In this document: in pieces, positions 23,793 to 35,379 of the stretch
Layout of the letters: every line of letters starts with the position of its first letter
Numbering within the stretch: the first letter of the stretch is position 1
NCBI GenBank assembly: GCA_037039685.1
Contig: JAWNGF010000001.1
Span: 3,534,001-3,598,000, forward strand
Direction of reading: 5' to 3'
From: Ceratobasidium sp. AG-K
Lineage: Eukaryota > Basidiomycota > Agaricomycetes > Cantharellales > Ceratobasidiaceae
DNA length: 64,000 nucleotides
Made by a program: the position numbers and the translations under genes
The notes under the pieces: model-generated
What the model was told of the DNA's origin: nothing
Database searches by the model: none
Seen by the model: only the letters and a program-made list of their open reading frames with translations

Positions 23793-25533
23793 CTATCGCC
23801 TGTCACCGTCATAAAGCACCCCAGCCAGCCCGTACCTGACACAAAACGCGAAAATAGTTCCGAGCGTCTGGATTCCCAGTACCACCTTGACAAGTGTAGG
23901 CTCCGACATTGGGCCAAACGTGGACAGTAACAGATTCGGCAATGTCAAGTTGGTCGAGCTTATGATTCTTTTCCCGGCTTTCCTTGGATCGGATTTTGAC
24001 ACACCATTGGCCCGTCCAGAGGTGGGGCCATACACAATACGAGTCAACCCAACGAGTGCCAGTGTATGGAGCGTGACTTGCGTGATTTTGGATGCGGGTT
24101 TGTCCTCTTCAAAGTCCGTAGTGGAAGGGATGAGCAGCCGCGAGTTCTCTGGGTGTATCCTAAAGAGGAATCAGTTAGTTCATCGTCTTTGTAAATGAGG
24201 CGTATACATACTTGGGCAACCTGTGTCGCGGGCACGGTACTAGACCGAACAACTGCGGGCAGCTGAGAACAAAGTTGAAGATCTGAGGGATGAAAAACAA
24301 GAGCAGCGTCTTGCTAAAGTGTCCGTTGATGCCGACGACGGCAAACGCCATGCCAGTAAAGTAGCAAAATGTGTCCCCGGGGAACGCGCGAGCCGGGTAC
24401 CTAGACCAGCATTAGTATATACCCAACCGTCAGAGAAGGGAGGATCGCTTACCAGTTATGGACCAACAATCCACCGCACACACCAATCAGCGGTAGCATA
24501 AAGTACAAGCTGAGCAAATGGCGCTCGACGAGAAGCTCACTTCCATGTGACAATCCTGCACCATACACGCCTCCAAGTTCAAGAGAGCCGACTCGGAAGC
24601 GGAACGCCCATGGGAGGTAGAGCAAGTCGTTGAATGCGATCGAAAGGGCAATGATGAACGCTTGGCCAGCCTCGATTCCGTTGATTCCAGCGAGAATGTT
24701 GATACTGTTGGTTGTGAAGGTCGACAAGAGCGCCATGTATAGGTAATAAAACGGCCCTACGAGCAGCCAAGGTTCAGACAGAAGTGGATAATGGAGTTAG
24801 ACAACACACCTAGGTCCAGGACTCCCCCAAGCCATTTACGCAGAGGGATGGGGACGACCACGTCTGTCTGACCGTTTTCTGCATAATACACTAGTAGCAG
24901 CGGGATAGACGCAACAAGTGGAATAGGCAGCTTATGTCTCCACCGAATATCGAATACATCGTCTAGGAATCCGAGTAGAGTCGCAATTAACAGACAGAGG
25001 ATGGCCCCCAGGTATATCGCAAGCTTCGAGCGCAGCTTTTGTCAGCATGCTGTGATATTCGTGAACTTGGATAGCGCTCACTTTGTTGTGGGGAAAGTCT
25101 CCACATGCAAGCCCCTCGAGAGACGCGTGTTTGCACTTGCGAACACGTCCGAGAACGGATACGGAATGAATAAGATGAGCAACAAGCAGTATACCGAGGC
25201 GCATATCAGCCCAGCACATTCGGGGCTATTCCATTAGAACCGTTATAGACGGATAGGGGCGTGATTTAGCGGCAGGAGAAGAGGATAAACAGTCCGGACT
25301 CACATCAATGGCCCGTTCTTCTTGAGCAAATCCTTGCCTTGGAACCCGGCTTTCTGGAACGCCCCGCCAAGCAGCGGGATAAGCGTGCTCGTGGAAGAAA
25401 ATGCAAGTCCCGCAAACCCGAGAGACGCAGAGAGAGCCGGGAGTGGGCCCGCGGTTGTCGGAAGGAGCGGACGTAGTACTAGGTAAAGCGATATGGGTGC
25501 TACGCCATATCTAATAAGACTGAAGCTAGGCAT
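23793..25533 (-). CDS. ALG7: UDP-GlcNAc:dolichyl-phosphate GlcNAc-1-phosphotransferase (ALG7/DPAGT1)
   Basis: ALG7 makes GlcNAc-PP-dolichol, the first step of N-glycan precursor synthesis, on the cytosolic face of the ER; it is the tunicamycin target. The frame is strongly hydrophobic with about ten membrane segments. Diagnostic motifs are [16 protein letters not shown], the catalytic [14 protein letters not shown] (Asp-Asp), [16 protein letters not shown], and the loop CPRHRLPK. The start at 25533 gives [10 protein letters not shown]. At least six short introns are needed, with phases checked at the first two. The C-terminus ends [13 protein letters not shown]. It converges on the RBM5-like gene with only 65 bp between stops. 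Confidence 0.93.
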
Positions 25534-25887
25534 TTGGGCTCTATAGACCGGCCCGTATGGATATTTATATACGGTGGTTGAGTTGCTGCGTGGCGCAGTC
25601 GGCGGTGAGCATCCTGTGTCGGTGGGCGACGTGTCAGTTGTCCAGAATAATTCATTGCAAATTCATTGGATAGCCAAGTTAAGCGCCGTGGCTGGGTACA
25701 ATCTTGCTCACACCCCGCATAGCGATCCCAACAGCCCAATGGCGAATACGTAAGGATCCAACTAGATTACAGTTTACAATCGATAATAACCCAAATAATG
25801 CGTGACTAAAAACTATTGTTCAAGAATAACGCATGTCCGATCAACTACAGTCACCCCCAAACGAAACTAAACGCCCCAGGAATGTAA
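25534..25887. other. Spacer between ALG7 promoter and transporter 3' end
   Basis: About 350 bp with no supportable exon. It should hold the ALG7 promoter and the 3' UTR of the nucleotide-sugar transporter. No TATA box or tRNA fold is convincing. Confidence 0.4.
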
Positions 25888-27274
25888 TTAAACTTTTTCG
25901 GCAGACTTCTCTCCGCCAGATTCTCGAACCTCCACCGCGGACGTATTATTTTGAGCGGCATTTCGACGCTGATTTTCGCGTGATTTGATCCAGGTGTAGA
26001 GGCAGGAGCCGAAGAGAATAACAAAAATCGAGGCGAGTCGGTTACTGCCCGCATTCATTCGGTCAATTTCAGAACAATGCGTAGAGATTACGACTCACGT
26101 CGTGATGATATCTTTGAAGATCCATACGCCCAAGGCAGTTTGCAGCACAGAGCGCACGGCCTACATGTACAGGTTAAATCTCAGTACCTTGCGAATAAAA
26201 GGTGATTGAAAGGACTGACCGATGTGAACATGTGAGTAACTGGACTGGTAACCTGGACACAGTGTCAGCCCGACGAGTGAAAGGGGAACCAAGACGAACG
26301 AACCTTGATGGAAATCAACGAGGCAACACAGAGCAAGAACCCAAACGTGCCCGTCACAAAGCTCCCAACGACAAACATCGTCCAATCAATCTCACCGCCC
26401 GTTGCAAAGGGTGACGACTCATTCATCCACTGTTGGTGAGCAGATAACAGCGCCGCCCATACTTTTGACCCCTCTCCGTTGAGTACTACAAGCGGCGCGA
26501 GCATAACCGCCGTTCCTGCATTTGACCAATACGCGAGCTCGAGCGCCGATCCGTGCACCTTGGGCAACGCCGCGCCGATAAGGACAGCATGGACAGCGAT
26601 AGCTATGGCTGATAGGGCACCATACGTCAGACCTGCTTGGGATGCGGCAGTAGTGATGGTGGCAGAAGGCGTAGTGCCGATCAGGAACCCAACTGTGACG
26701 AGGATCGCGGCAACGATTACAAGAAGCGAGGGTGACTTGCGTGCGTGGATAGCCGCGACGGCGATCGTGAGAGGGAGAACTAGACCACGAGCAATCTGTA
26801 ATTACGCATATAGGAAGCCTCGTGTAAGTCATAACCGAATGCGCACGCCGTGGATCTCGAATTTGAGAATGACGCATGTGAGCTGATCCTCACCTGGAAA
26901 TACGATGCATCCACGGCCCGAAGACATAACGTGTTCCAGATGAGTCCAATGGCGTTGACTGAGACTACGGGAACAAGACTTTTAGCGACTGAGAGGTCCC
27001 ATGATGGAATCTTGACGCGGGGAGAGATGATAGCTGAAAGATGTAAGAGAGCAACGGCGATGAGCATCTGATTAAGTAGGAACAAGATAGGGAGAGCAGG
27101 AGCCGCGTTCAACACTAGCTTATTGACGAATACCATCTACGATAAATATTGAGCACATGACTTCATCGGGAGCTGGCATGCAAGACGTACGACCAATGCA
27201 GCAACCATGTAAAACGCGACAACTGCAGCGATTTGTACATGGCTCGCTGGAGCTTGTGTGTTCGGGGCAGTCAT
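25888..27274 (-). CDS. SLC35C-like nucleotide-sugar transporter, possibly for GDP-fucose
   Basis: This is a drug/metabolite transporter of the triose-phosphate/nucleotide-sugar branch, expected in the Golgi membrane. After MTAPNTQAPASHVQIAAVV come about ten hydrophobic segments. The family's MVFVNKLVLN, the block LIWNTLCLRAVDASYFQIA plus RGLVLPLTI, and the final transmembrane pair ITTNRLASIFVILFGSCLYT are all visible. The tail is KSREN-rich and ends KSAEKV, a Lys-containing end that might aid ER/Golgi cycling. About seven short introns are needed. The product resembles fungal proteins named GDP-fucose transporter (SLC35C1 type), but the substrate cannot be proven from sequence. It is the nearest neighbour of the O-fucosyltransferase-like array that follows, which supports a shared donor sugar. 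UDP-sugar or GDP-mannose remain possible. Confidence 0.75.
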
Positions 27275-28240
27275 GGCGGTGAGGAGATCGCGGAGGCAAG
27301 TGGGTGAAGCGAGGGGGCCACGAGGGACAAAGGGATCGAAGGAGAGAGGGACGACTGACGAAACTTTGAGGATATCGCGCCCGGGATGAAAAGGGCGAGG
27401 ATCTGGGAATAGTTGATATCATAATCGTGGCGCGATATATGAAGATGCACGAGCACTGGACGAAGTGATGGGAGGCTGCCGAACGCGGGGAGTTTGGTTA
27501 TTCGATGAACTGAGCACCAACAACCACAACGTCACGGCCTAGGAACACAGTAGTCGTGTGATCAACCAGTGGTATTCATTTGTGCCTACCTGTCACTCAA
27601 CATGTCAGATTTAGCATCAGTATATGCGCAGCGAATTCATTGTTATTTTTGGCTGGATCATTTCCTTTTGACTTCTTAGAAGCTAGTCCCTTGGCGTTTG
27701 CCTGTTCTAGATTCCCGAGGGAACCTTTGAACTCCCAATACGTGAGAGCTGTAACTTCGGTGCCTCGTTGCACTGATATCACATATTATGCGCGGCTTTT
27801 TCTCGGTTCTATCTTACCTACTGTACTCATGGGCATGGGTGTATGCGATAAATTCTACGCCTAAAACACATCCTGAAAAGTAATATTTGCTGCCATCCTT
27901 AGAAGTCGATAACTCGTTCGCGGGCGGACGTTTCGAACAGATTTTGCCATGACAACTCTCACCGTTGTGCTACGGGACCGACATACCTACATAGAAACAA
28001 GGCGAACCCACTTGATTCTTTCAACTCGGAGCTCGGCTCCGCGTCCACATGGATTTGCATGAGGCAATAGAAGAGGGTAGATGTTCCCCAATCCTTCGTC
28101 GGCCACCTCGCCCTCCTTCCGAGTCCTCGCGACTCGGCTTGAATTCACGCCACTTCATCCTTCCCAGATAATTTTAGACCCATCTGCCGAGAGTCATATC
28201 ACTCTAAGTACCCTTTCCTCCCACTCCCTTCTCGCCAAGC
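27275..28240. other. Divergent intergenic region, transporter and O-FucT-like paralogue A
   Basis: 966 bp between divergent start codons. A 94-codon open frame (27580-27864) has no domain and no signal peptide that I trust. A stretch near 27895-27990 carries tRNA-like box motifs on the minus strand but does not fold into a cloverleaf. Presumably it holds two promoters. Confidence 0.45.
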
Positions 28241-29990
28241 ATGCCTCCCTCCAACTACTCTGGCGACCACAGCCCTCGATCACCCGATGCCTTCCTCTGG
28301 GAAGCGGACAAGGGTTCAGTTCAATCCAAATTGAAGGCCTCATCGACAAGGATGTGCTCCGGCGCACGCCTGGGACGACTCTGTATAGCGTTGGGAACGC
28401 TGAGCCTCGCGTGTTCTGGTGTAGTGTACCTTGGGGTTACCCTTCAATACCCTTCTGTACCTGCTCCGGTATACATTCATCCGAGTAAACAGGACGATGT
28501 CACAGATAATTCCAAACTATTAAGGAATTGGAATGCAACGTCGCGGTTCCGAGGCAAGTTGTTCCCTCTGCCAGTTGGCCGACCCTACTTACACAGATCG
28601 CCCACTTAGACAACTTATCCTCCTCTCCTGATCACAAATTCATCACAGCGTGGCCTTCCTCAGGATGGACAAACGATGTAATCGCTGCGATCAATCTTAT
28701 ATACATGGCCTCGCTCGTTGGACGCACGCCCATCCTCCCTCCTTTTACGCCTTCCCACGTTGGATCAATAAATGAGGTTGGACCACTAAGATTTGGGGAT
28801 ATATTCAACGTGCCAAGGCTGGCGGTTGCGTTGGATATGCATATCCTCGAATGGGAGGAGGTGAAGAACTCCCAGCTCGATGTACGGTTGGCAGAGGTCA
28901 AAGGAGAGGAGGCAGTTGTATCAGAGCCGGAGAAGCTCGGTTGTTGGAGTGCCTGGTGGGTCAGCCGACCCTCTGGGAATCGTCCGAGAGATTCCGATGT
29001 ACCAGCTCTTTACAATCTCGGTATGTCACCCTCCCTACGCTGTATCCTTCTTGTACAACTGAACGGTTATCATAGACATTTCGTATACACCCATCCCACA
29101 AAGCTTCACCCTCTCCAAAGGGCTTCAGAAGGACCAATACTATACATCACTCTGGTCTCTTGCGTCCCTCTCTTATGGCAAAACTAGAGACTGGGCATTT
29201 GCGTCAGAAGGTTCCAAGGCCTTTCCCCTTATGAGCGGGTCGAATGAAAAGGTCGCACCCGATGATAAGCTGCTATGCTTCGACTTGTTATACTACATCG
29301 GGCTGGCAAATGAGGAAGAGGTGAGTTGGTAAAACAGGAGAGTAGGTTGTGTTTTGAACTACGATTTGGCTTAGTGGTGGACGGAATACGCCCCGTATTG
29401 GAGAACCGTGGGGAAACATTTACACTGGTCGCCCAAACTCTACGAGCTCGCGTATGGTTACCTGTTGCGCCATTTCAATCTCCAGCAAGGTGATCGTATT
29501 CCGCCCGTGAGTTAGCCATTTACTGGAGCCTCTCCCCTACTTACCCGAGTGAAAGTTCATATCGGTACATGTTCGGCGCGCCGATTTCGCAGGATGGTGC
29601 CCGAGCAACATGAATCGTGAAGCATGCTTCGCAACTCCACAAACCTACGCCAAACGGGTTCAAGAAATCCGGTCGTCCTTACTCGAACGGGGTATCGACG
29701 CTCAAGCCGTGCTGGTTACCTCGGACGAGCGGGATGCTGCGTGGTGGGAAGAAGTCGCGGAGCTTGGAGCAGAATGGAGGTGGATTGACCATTCCGCTGA
29801 AAAGACGGTGGAAAAGTATGGAAAATGGTATCCCGTCATTTTGGATGCCGTCTTTCAGTCGATGGGTGCCGGGTTTGTGGGTACAGACAAGAGTACGATG
29901 TCGCTGCTCTCCCAGCGTCGGGTTGAAGATTGGAACGATGGGGTCTCGGCTGCCGTGAGATGGGGATCTCCTAATGCCGATAATCATTAG
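28241..29990 (+). CDS. O-fucosyltransferase-like type II membrane protein, paralogue A
   Basis: First of four head-to-tail paralogues. A short Ser/Pro-rich cytosolic end is followed by one membrane anchor (GRLCIALGTLSLACSGVVYLG) and a lumenal domain. Conserved blocks are AWPSSGWTND, RFGDIFNVPRL, EKLGCWSAW, LLCFDLLYYIG, FISVHVRRADF near 29555, VLVTSDERD, and GFVGTDKSTMS before the VEDWNDG end. HVRRADF fits the H-x-R-R-x-D motif of the GDP-fucose O-fucosyltransferase superfamily, where the arginine binds the donor. Five introns; the first (28554-28609) is a GC-AG intron with donor GCAAGT where paralogues B-D have GT. This is the most diverged copy: it alone keeps RR in the motif and lacks the GTATFR stem. 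Enzyme activity is inferred; the acceptor is unknown. Confidence 0.75.
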
Positions 29991-30898
29991 CGAGGTATAT
30001 GCGGTGTGAATTGTTCCTTTTTGGGGGGTTATCCTTCGAACTTGACTCGTGGCTAATCTTTGGTCCCACCTTCGATTCAGCATGTGCACGAGAAAGTATT
30101 ACCTTAGAAGGCTTTTATAAGTACCCACAGTTGCGTAGGCACTGTCGTCATTCCAAAAGATAGCAACTTAGTTTGAGACGATGGACTGTTACCGTACTAT
30201 ACAATCCTTTCCCTATCTATACGTACTATTAATCGCTTGTTTATAGCACACAAATGTCTCTTGTAAACTCGTGCTCATGGAGGATTGAAAGAAAAGTCCG
30301 AGTGGGGAGCCGGATTGTCATCATTAGCTAAACAGGCACTTGCAGGGCCCTACGCGGGGATGGCCTAGCCCATCAAACCTTGGGCTCGGGCTGGTTCGGT
30401 GAACGAGCCCACCCACAAGAGCACCTTTGCAGCCCTATTGCGTGTCCCCATGTACTGTGCCTCTGCCAACTGAACGTAGGAAATACGATCTGTAGCTTCT
30501 CTTGGTGATCTTTGGAGTGCGGATTTTCCTGTAAGGTGGGGCGCAATTACAAGATCCATGACCCTGGATGTATCATCTCCTGTCCCGACACAAACAAAGA
30601 TCAGGTGTAATTATATTCGTCCAGCTTCGTGAATACGAGTGGCCCAGTAACAGCCTTGGGTCATTAGGTTGGTTGAGCCAGCGTTTAGCCCTACACAGAT
30701 CCATAAATGCAACGCAGCTCCTGTTCTCGGCTTTTGCAATTGTCCCAAACTCGGTGCCTGTAACAGTTGATGGGTGGGTGCCAGCTGCGGCGACAGTTAT
30801 CTCCGGTCCAAAGGTTAAAAAACGACGTAGCGTTCTTTGTGGTTATCTCTTGTTCCTCCCTTCGCTCTTTAATTTACCTCTGGGATAAAAGTGTTGGC
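29991..30898. other. Spacer between paralogues A and B
   Basis: About 900 bp without a supportable exon. An 8-bp inverted repeat (TGGGCTCG at 30381 and CGAGCCCA at 30404) could form a small hairpin. The last part, with a pyrimidine-rich tract, is presumably the promoter of paralogue B. Confidence 0.4.
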
Positions 30899-32717
30899 AT
30901 GTTCTCCGACGCTGAACGCCGTGGCTCCCAGGATTTGGAGTCCTCGCGCCCATTTTTATCGCGTGGGTCACGGCTGGAACTTGGCGAGGAAGAAGACGAT
31001 TTCCAGCCGACGAAGCGATCTGGGGCACTTTCATTTTCGCGAGATAGGTGGAAAGTAATCGCTGGGTTGTTAGTATTGGGTTCAGGAGTATATCTCGTCG
31101 CTCGGTTTGCCTCCCCGAAGTTGATTGAACTGGCTGGATTGTCTGCGAGCGGAAGCGTAGTTCCCGTGAACGTGGCGAGTAGCTCGAGTGTTTTGGTGAA
31201 TGCTAATGGCACGGCTACATTTAGAGGTGGGTTTATTCAGTCTTTGGCGATTAATTTGTTTATCCAGGCCGCTCGTAATGCTAGAAAACCTGCTACCGTC
31301 CAGCAAATACGTAACTGCTTTCCTTAGTGCTGGATTCACGAATCAAGAGATGGAGATAATAAGTCTCATCTACTTAGGCCTCCTCAATGACCGCGTTCCC
31401 GTCGTCCCAGCCTTCCTCCCTGATCACTTTGGGAACCTGGAAACTAGTGCACCGACCAAATTTGGAGATATCTTTGACGTTCCTTACCTTTCGAACAAAC
31501 TAGGGGCTCCCGTTGTCGAATGGCACGAGCTGAAACGACCGATCAACTCCACAGCCGAAGGTCCCGATCCCGTCTCAGAGCAACTTGGTTGTTGGAGTGT
31601 TCAAGCTGGAAACTCCGTATTGGGCGGATATCCGCTCGAGTCCAATTCGGTACTGTTGTATCAGCTAGGCAAGACATATCCCACGTCCATGCTTTAACAC
31701 TAATTTATCATACTCCACCGTAGATATTTCATACACACCTGTTCCATCAAAGTTTACAGTCACCCACGGCGCCGATCCAACCACCTACATATGGTCAATC
31801 CAGGCACTCGCCACGCTTGGTTTCTCAAAGTGGCGTGCGCTCATGCTCCCGGAAGTGTCGTCCAAGGCCTCTGCCCTACACGACGGTTCAGGCAAGACAC
31901 TCGAACCTGACGAGCATTTGTTGTGCTATGATTTGCTGTACTATACTGGTATAATGGAGCCGTACCCAGCGAAAGATGTGAGTGATTCGATACTAATTTT
32001 GCTTCTGAGTTAGGACAACTAACGTATGCTTGTCTTTAGTTCTTCTTGGACTATTCTCCCTATTGGAATCGTGTGGGGATCCACATGCGGTGGAAACAGT
32101 CTCTGGTGGACCTTGCAGAACAGTATCTACGACGACATTTTAATATTCAGACCTCGGATCCAATTCCACCAGTGCGTTTACATGCGCTATTTATTTCAAC
32201 CCCTAACGCACTCAGCTAGTTCATCTCCGTTCACGTACGCCATACCGACTTTTTGGCGGGTTGCAACAAGGATATGAGCAAGCAAGACTGCTTTGCGCCC
32301 ATTTCAGCGTACGAACGACGAGTCAAGGAAGTACGCGAGCGTTTAAAAACACGCAAAACCTCTGTCAATGTGCAAGCGGTACTCGTTACCTCGGACGAGC
32401 GCGACTCCAATTGGTGGGACCAAGTCTCCGCGCTAGGGTCAGAGTGGACCTGGATTGACCACGCGGCTGAACAGACAAGCGAGAAGTATGGGAATTGGTA
32501 CGTATATTGCCAATGTGTAACACGGAGCAATACTAAAACGACCTTATTTCATAGGTTCCCTCTATTGCTAGATACTATCTTTCAATCTATGGGGACGGGT
32601 TTTGTCGGTACAGACCGGAGCACAATGTCAGACCTTGCTCGGAAACGGGTCGAGGACTGGAACGAAGGGGAGTCTGCGATGGTTCGGTGGGGAGGCCCAG
32701 GCGCTGACAACTACTGA
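30899..32717 (+). CDS. O-fucosyltransferase-like type II membrane protein, paralogue B
   Basis: Second and best-preserved copy, reading open through all exons. It starts MFSDAERRGSQDLESSRPF. The membrane anchor (KVIAGLLVLGSGVYLVARF) is followed by a short stem carrying the sequon in NANGTATFR. The catalytic region has ENLLPSSKYVTAFLSAGFTN, KFGDIFDVPYLS, LLCYDLLYYTG, FISVHVRHTDF, VLVTSDERD, and GFVGTDRSTMSDLARK, and the protein ends GGPGADNY. The second arginine of the H-x-R-R-x-D motif is His here, as in C and D. The first intron is 31227-31284. The second (31669-31723) uses a GC donor (GCAAGA) where A, C and D have GT. Otherwise the intron sites match the other copies, showing tandem duplication. 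Confidence 0.78.
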
Positions 32718-33551
32718 CCACCGCTCTTTGATTTCCTCTATCTCGCTTGCATACCAGTGTTGTATTGTTACTGTGCAGTATCAAATCCTAGATTGCCGTG
32801 GCTTCGGGCTTTAGCTCTACCCACAATCAGCTTAAGGATTGGATGCCCCCGCATAAACATCAGCATATTGCCTTGGTAGAGTTACACGTTTTGAAACAGT
32901 GTGAGTGTCGCGCATATATCGAGTATACAGGCGTTACCCAGCGAAATACCATATAAGTCTAATGTGGTAACCCAATCACTGTCAGCGGGCCTAGATTCAG
33001 TGACTCCACAGCTTGTAAAAATGCAAATACGGCTTATCCAAGTGCATTGCTCCTTTGGGGTATTGGTATTTACTGGCGGAGATGTTGGACGTCTGATGAC
33101 TAAGTGACCCTGACCTCGAGCTCGTTCCACTTCTGGGAGGCTTGGTTCTTTTCATCATGGAGTCGATGAGCTAATGCGAATGCATTTGCTTCCTCGATAG
33201 ATCTTAATTGATGATGGTTGAAACGTTCCTTTTGGTTAGTTTGAAGGGGAGAGCCCAGGAAAATGTAGTGTGGGTGGCATGCAGGTGCTGCGCTATTTGG
33301 CGTGTCAGCTTTGCCACCGACTGTGGGCTGCTGTAATTAAAATTGTGTGCCTGCTGATTGATCGGGATCATTGTCACCGGTGCACCACATTATGCCCGGC
33401 TCCAACCGTAAAACCCAGCGCGTTTCTCTCCCTCGACCTTGTTGGTATCCCAGTCTTCGAGTTCCTCTTTTTTTTTTCTCTCTAAATACCTACGCTCTTT
33501 GGTCTTCGTGATTTGTATAGCTGAGCTTATAATAAGTCTTCGGATCGCGAC
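32718..33551. other. Spacer between paralogues B and C
   Basis: About 830 bp without a coding region I can support. A nine-base T run (about 33469-33477) within a pyrimidine-rich tract lies upstream of the paralogue C start. Confidence 0.4.
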
Positions 33552-35379
33552 ATGTTTGCGAGCTCAGAGCGTCGCGACTCCCAGGACTTGGAGCAATCTC
33601 GACGTTTTCTATCACCTAGCCCGAGATTAGAATCCAGCGACGAGGTAGAGGACTTCAAGTTAAATGGTCGTTTCAGAGCTTCGTGCTTCCGGGTTAGAAA
33701 GAGGATAATAGCTTGGTTCTTGCTCCTGGGCACTGGTGCCTATGTTGTCATTCGCTTCAACCCTCCGAAACTCAGCAGACTCGAGCCGCCTCCGCACGAG
33801 ATGTCTGTCCAAGTGGACGAGACGGGTAGTGCGAGCGTATTGGTGAACAATAATGGCACAGCAACTTTTAGAGGTGAGTCAGCGACAATCCATAATATCT
33901 GTTACGAATGAACACACTCCTTGCTCCGTAGAAAACCTGTTACCGTCAACCAAATACGTAACTGCCTTTTTATTTGCCGGGTTCACGAATCAGGTTATGG
34001 AGATAACAACTCTTCTCTATATGGGGCCTCCTCAACAACCGTGTCCCCATCGTCCCAGCCTTTCTCCCTGATCACTTCGGGAACCTGGAAACTGCTACGC
34101 CTACCAACTTTGGGGATATATTCGACGTTCCTTATCTCTCCAAAAAATTAGGGGTTCCTATTGTCGAGTGGTATGAGCTGAAACGACCAACAAACTCCAA
34201 AACCGAAGGTCCCATTCCAGCCTCCGAGCAGCTTGGCTGTTGGAGCGTTCCAAGCGGAAATAAGGCATCAAGTGGACACCCACTTGAATCGGATATTGTA
34301 CGGTTTTACCAACTAGGTAAGTAGTTTGCCCTACTAGCCGGTTGGCGCCACAGAACCTCAAGCCCGCTGATAGATATATCGTATACGCCTGTACCTTCGA
34401 CGTTTACACTCACCCATGGAAAGGACCCTAACACAAACGTCTGGTCTATTCAGGCGCTGGCCTCGCTTGGTTTTCCCAAAGGGAGGGGGTCAGTGTTACC
34501 GGAAGTCTCGCCCAAAGCTTTCCCGTTGCATGATGGGTCAGGCAATACGCTTGAACCGGACGAGCATCTGTTGTGCTACGATTTTCTTTACTATACTGGG
34601 ATTTTTGATCCCTCGGTAACGAAAGATGTGAGTAATTGAAGCCATAGCAATTCTATCAAAGTAGTTGAGCACTAACACGAAACCGGCCCTAGTTTTTTAT
34701 GGATTACTCGCCCTATTGGAATCTAGTTGGGGTTCATATGCGATGGAAACCCTCCTTGATGGACCTAGCGGAGCGATATCTTCGTCGGCACTTTGGGATT
34801 GAAAACTCGGATCCTATTCCACCGGTATGTACCTCCTTGTGCTACTCTTTCAGACCTCTGACACTAGAGACAACTAGTTCATCTCGGTACATGTTCGACA
34901 TACCGATTTCCTAATGGTATGCAATATCAATATGGGAATCAGCGAAGCAGAGGAATGTTTTGCGCCCATCTCGGCGTATGAGCGACGGGTTAAGGAAGTG
35001 CGCGAGCGGCTGAAGACTCGCAAGGGCATAGATGTGCAAGCTGTTATTGTCACCTCGGACGAGAACAATATTAGGTGGTGGGACCAGGTCGCAGCTCTTG
35101 GCCCTGATTGGACTTGGGTGGACCATGCCGGTGAAGGAACGGTTGACAAATATGGAAAATGGTATGTATGTTTTTTCTCTCTGTCGCCCCACGATATTAA
35201 GATGCTTGCTGTATAGGTTCCCTATGCTTTTGGACACAGTGTTCCAGTCTATGGGTAGCGGATTCGTGGGTACAGATGGGAGCACTATGTCAGAGCTTGC
35301 TCGAAAGCGAGTCGAGGATTGGAACGGGGGTGAATCGGCCTTGGTCAAGTGGGGAGGCCGAGGTGCTGACAACCATTAA
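33552..35379 (+). CDS. O-fucosyltransferase-like type II membrane protein, paralogue C, with an apparent frameshift
   Basis: Third copy, closest to B. It starts MFASSERRDSQDLEQSRRF and has an anchor (RIIAWFLLLGTGAYVVIRF). The stem sequon in NNNGTATFR is conserved. Exon 2 opens ENLLPSTKYVTAFLFAGFTN but, at the GGGG run 34023-34026, one G too many breaks the frame. B reads LGLLNDRVPVVPAFL here, and C resumes the same sense (LLNNRVPIVPAFL) one base later. Everything downstream is open and conserved, including FISVHVRHTDF, VIVTSDEN and GFVGTDGSTMSELA to the end GADNH. Either this copy has just become a pseudogene or the homopolymer is mis-called. Intact downstream exons favour the second. Confidence 0.68.

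Noticed and set aside
27580..27864. 94-codon open frame between the transporter and paralogue A
   Set aside because: Hydrophobic in part, but no conserved motif or supporting exon, and it lies in a divergent promoter region.
27895..27990. tRNA-like A- and B-box motifs on the minus strand
   Set aside because: GTTCGAAAC and a short hairpin are present, but acceptor and anticodon stems do not pair, so no tRNA is called.
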